Origin: an uncultured Tissierellia bacterium
Lineage (GTDB): Bacteria; Bacillota; Clostridia; Tissierellales; Peptoniphilaceae
Reading direction: 5' to 3'
NCBI GenBank assembly: GCA_902489375.1
Contig: CABTZP010000070.1
Location: 1-7,025 of the forward strand
DNA: 7,025 nt
This document shows positions 4,553-7,025 of the stretch, piece by piece. The notes under the pieces are model-generated. The model was not told the origin of the DNA. It worked only from the letters and a program-made list of their open reading frames with translations, and did no database searches. Position 1 is the first letter of the stretch; the number at the start of each line of letters is the position of its first letter. The position numbers and the translations under genes are program-made.

Positions 4553-7025
4553 ATGGTTTGGGATCAATTGGATATTGAAAAACTTTCGCCCATGATGCAG
4601 CACTATGTCTCAACCAAGAGGGCTTATCCTGACGCCATTATCATGTATCGGGTGGGAGACTTTTTCGAGATGTTCTTTGACGACGCACGCACGGCTTCAA
4701 AAATTCTTGAGCTGGCGCTAACGGGAAAGGACTGCGGTCTAAAGGAAAAGGCGCCCATGTGCGGGGTCCCCCAGCAGGTAATTGAATCGTATAGCACAAA
4801 GTTAGTAGAAGCAGGCCTTAAAGTTGCGATCGTCGATCAGGTTGAAGACCCGAGGGAAGCCGTTGGCCTGGTGAAAAGATCGGTTACACGGCTTCTGACC
4901 CCCGGCACGGTAACGGATAATGATTCTCTGGATCAAAAAGAAAATAACTTTCTTTTATCCATATATTTTTATCATCAACGAGCAGGAATCTGTTTTGCAG
5001 ATCTTTCTACCGGACAAATTCAGGCAGCCGAAGAAGAAGTTCCCGGCGGGCGTTTTCCATTTACAGTGAACTGGGTAAATGCCATTGGCCCGTCTGAGCT
5101 TCTTTTTATTGACGATCCTGAAAATCAAGAAGAAAATAATCAGCTTCAGGAAAGCCTATCGAATCTTCCCGTGTTTATCAGCCGCTTTGAGATGGATTCG
5201 AAAAGAATAAGCGAATCCAAAGAGGAGATTATTCGCTACTTAGGCCCCTCGTCAGGAAAAATCTTAAAAGGCCATCTCCTGGCTTCCGTGGCAGTTTCCT
5301 CTCTTTTATCCTATATTTACGCTTTTCAAGAAGATCGGCTTTCTCATTTAAATCAGCTGCTCTGGCACTCAACTGATAAATATATGACCATGAACGCTTC
5401 GACCCGGGAGAACTTGGAACTAAATTATAATCTTTATAACCATTCGAAGAAAAATACGCTTTTTTCAGTTTTAGATGATACCCAAACGGCAATGGGCTCT
5501 CGGCTTCTTCATCAGTGGCTCGATTTTCCTTTAATTGATCGAAAAAAAATTGAAGACCGCCAGGATTTTGTTTCCGCATTTTTACGCGAACTGACCATTC
5601 GGCTTCCCCTTCGCGAAGCCCTCCGCCGGGTCTATGATTTGGAAAGGCTATTAGGAAAGTTTTCATATCATCGTGGCAATGCCAGGGACTTATTGGCTCT
5701 TTCCAGTTCTCTTGATCCTTTACCGGAAATCAAAAGCCTTCTTCAGTCTAGCCAGACGAAGATCGTTCGAGACCTGGGAGAGAGACTGGATATTTTAGAT
5801 GATATCAAAAGTGTGATTGATCAGGCGATTGTGGATGAGCCGCCCATTTTGATCACAGAAGGGGGGTTAATTCGGCCGGGTTTTGATCAAGAGCTTGATC
5901 AGCTTAGACAGGGCTCTGACCAGGCCAGAGAAGACCTTCTTGTTTATGAATCCAAAGAAAAAGAAAGAACGGGAATAAAAAATCTCCGTATCATCTATCG
6001 AAAAAATAATGGATATTTCATAGAAATTACCAACAGTAATAAAGATCGCGTTCCGGACGACTATCGTCGCAAGCAAACCTTAAAAAATGCGGAACGCTAT
6101 ACCACGGATTACCTTGAAGCCCAGGAAGGAAAAATCACCGGAGACGAAAACCAGATTCAGCATCAGGAATACGAAATTTTCCAACGGATCCGAAAACAAA
6201 TCGCTGAAAATGCCCTGAGACTTCAGGAAACCGCAAAAACCCTGGCTATGCTGGATGTTCTTCTTTCCTTTGCTCATCAGGCCTATGAATGGGATTACTG
6301 TCGGCCAGCCTTTATCCGCGAAGATCGTATCCATATCGTTGATGGACGCCATCCGGTTGTCGAACGCCAGCTTGAAGGAACTTTTATCCCAAACTCTCTT
6401 CAAATTGGTGAAAAAACGAATCGGATTGAGATCATTACAGGCCCCAATATGGCTGGGAAGTCAACCTATATGAGGCAAAACGCGCTGATGATTATTATGG
6501 CGCAAATGGGCTCTTTTGTTCCAGCCCAATCCTGCACACTTTCCATTACCGATAAGATTTTTACCCGTGTAGGTGCGACGGACCACTTAGCCAGGGGCGA
6601 GTCAACTTTTATGGTAGAAATGAAGGAAATGGCAGAGATCCTGGATCAGGCCACGGACCAGTCCTTTTTGATCCTTGATGAAGTTGGCCGAGGAACCTCA
6701 ACAAATGACGGGATGGCCATCGCCTATGCCATATTAGAATATTTGTCCCGCAGGCTTCAGGCGAAGACCCTTTTTGCCACCCATTACCATGAGCTGACGA
6801 CATTGGAGAAAAAAAACAATCCCATTTCCAACCGGAAAGTGGACATCGCTGAAAAAGATGGAAAACTGGTGTTTTTAAGAAAAGTGGTGGAAGGAAAAGC
6901 GGATCGGTCCTATGGCATTGAAGTGGCAAGACTTTCCGGCCTTCCTCAGGAAATCTTAGACCGTGCTCAATTTCTTCTCCGTCAAATGGAAGCGGAGGAT
7001 AAGGGTAGCCTGGTCAAAGGCGCAG
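4553..7025 (+). CDS. mutS: DNA mismatch repair protein MutS (3' end beyond window)
   Basis: An open reading frame runs without a stop from the ATG at 4553 to the window end, giving 824 complete codons. MutS usually has about 850-900 residues, so only the C-terminal end is missing. The protein binds mismatches and small loops and recruits MutL in an ATP-dependent way. The mismatch-reading F-x-E motif is F37-F38-E39 in VGDFFEMF. The core domain shows TRENLEL (284-290) and DDTQTAMGSRLL (308-319). The ATPase domain has Walker A GPNMAGKST (630-638), the signature block GATDHLARGESTF (674-686), Walker B LILDEVGRGTST with D709 and E710, and the ATHYHEL switch (742-748). AGAGAGGA at 4540-4547 serves as Shine-Dalgarno, and the gap to miaB is 29 nt without a terminator, so the two are probably one transcript. 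The GVPYHA motif reads GVPQQV (71-76). No frameshift is seen. Confidence 0.96.
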   Translation, partial: MVWDQLDIEKLSPMMQHYVSTKRAYPDAIIMYRVGDFFEMFFDDARTASKILELALTGKDCGLKEKAPMCGVPQQVIESYSTKLVEAGLKVAIVDQVEDPREAVGLVKRSVTRLLTPGTVTDNDSLDQKENNFLLSIYFYHQRAGICFADLSTGQIQAAEEEVPGGRFPFTVNWVNAIGPSELLFIDDPENQEENNQLQESLSNLPVFISRFEMDSKRISESKEEIIRYLGPSSGKILKGHLLASVAVSSLLSYIYAFQEDRLSHLNQLLWHSTDKYMTMNASTRENLELNYNLYNHSKKNTLFSVLDDTQTAMGSRLLHQWLDFPLIDRKKIEDRQDFVSAFLRELTIRLPLREALRRVYDLERLLGKFSYHRGNARDLLALSSSLDPLPEIKSLLQSSQTKIVRDLGERLDILDDIKSVIDQAIVDEPPILITEGGLIRPGFDQELDQLRQGSDQAREDLLVYESKEKERTGIKNLRIIYRKNNGYFIEITNSNKDRVPDDYRRKQTLKNAERYTTDYLEAQEGKITGDENQIQHQEYEIFQRIRKQIAENALRLQETAKTLAMLDVLLSFAHQAYEWDYCRPAFIREDRIHIVDGRHPVVERQLEGTFIPNSLQIGEKTNRIEIITGPNMAGKSTYMRQNALMIIMAQMGSFVPAQSCTLSITDKIFTRVGATDHLARGESTFMVEMKEMAEILDQATDQSFLILDEVGRGTSTNDGMAIAYAILEYLSRRLQAKTLFATHYHELTTLEKKNNPISNRKVDIAEKDGKLVFLRKVVEGKADRSYGIEVARLSGLPQEILDRAQFLLRQMEAEDKGSLVKGA

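Noticed and set aside
5229..5666. 145-residue - strand ORF
   Set aside because: It lies wholly inside mutS, whose frame is clearly coding here with recognisable core-domain motifs. The peptide has no recognisable motif and is a shadow of the real gene.
6609..6929. 106-residue - strand ORF
   Set aside because: It is antisense to the Walker B and switch region of mutS, the most constrained part of that gene. Its composition is that of an antisense shadow.

Overview
This window is a stretch of core bacterial chromosome. It most likely comes from a member of the Bacillota, class Clostridia. The evidence is the fusion of isoprenoid enzyme IspH to a ribosomal protein S1-like module, which is well known in Clostridia. 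The gene order cmk, plsC, ispH-rpsA and then miaB, mutS also fits, as do the strong purine-rich Shine-Dalgarno sites and the moderate, AT-leaning base composition. I cannot place it below class. All supported genes are on the + strand, and I see no mobile element, CRISPR array, tRNA or rRNA.

Left block (1-3118): the last 42 codons of a probable cytidylate kinase gene (cmk) run into plsC (17-nt overlap). plsC in turn overlaps the ispH-rpsA fusion by 4 nt. The overlaps imply one mRNA with coupled translation. The block supplies CMP/dCMP phosphorylation, phosphatidic acid synthesis, the last step of the MEP isoprenoid pathway and an RNA-binding S1 protein. It ends at a clear Rho-independent terminator (3088-3118), preceded by a second hairpin (3049-3076).

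Spacer (3026-3218, 193 bp): it holds the two hairpins, a perfect 7-bp inverted repeat with a 3-nt loop (3134-3150) and the miaB ribosome binding site. I see no convincing sigma-A promoter, although a new transcript should start here.

Right block (3219-7025): miaB (tRNA methylthiotransferase) is followed after 29 nt by mutS (mismatch recognition ATPase). mutS is open to the window edge and lacks only its extreme C-terminus. The pair is probably co-transcribed, and mutL would be expected downstream.

I do not find a previously undescribed system. The most interesting point is a strong Shine-Dalgarno-like sequence followed by an in-frame ATG exactly at the IspH/S1 junction. It could let a free S1-like protein be made from inside the fusion gene. 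Lesser points are the bipartite charged tail of the fusion, the palindrome before miaB and an altered GVPYHA motif in MutS.
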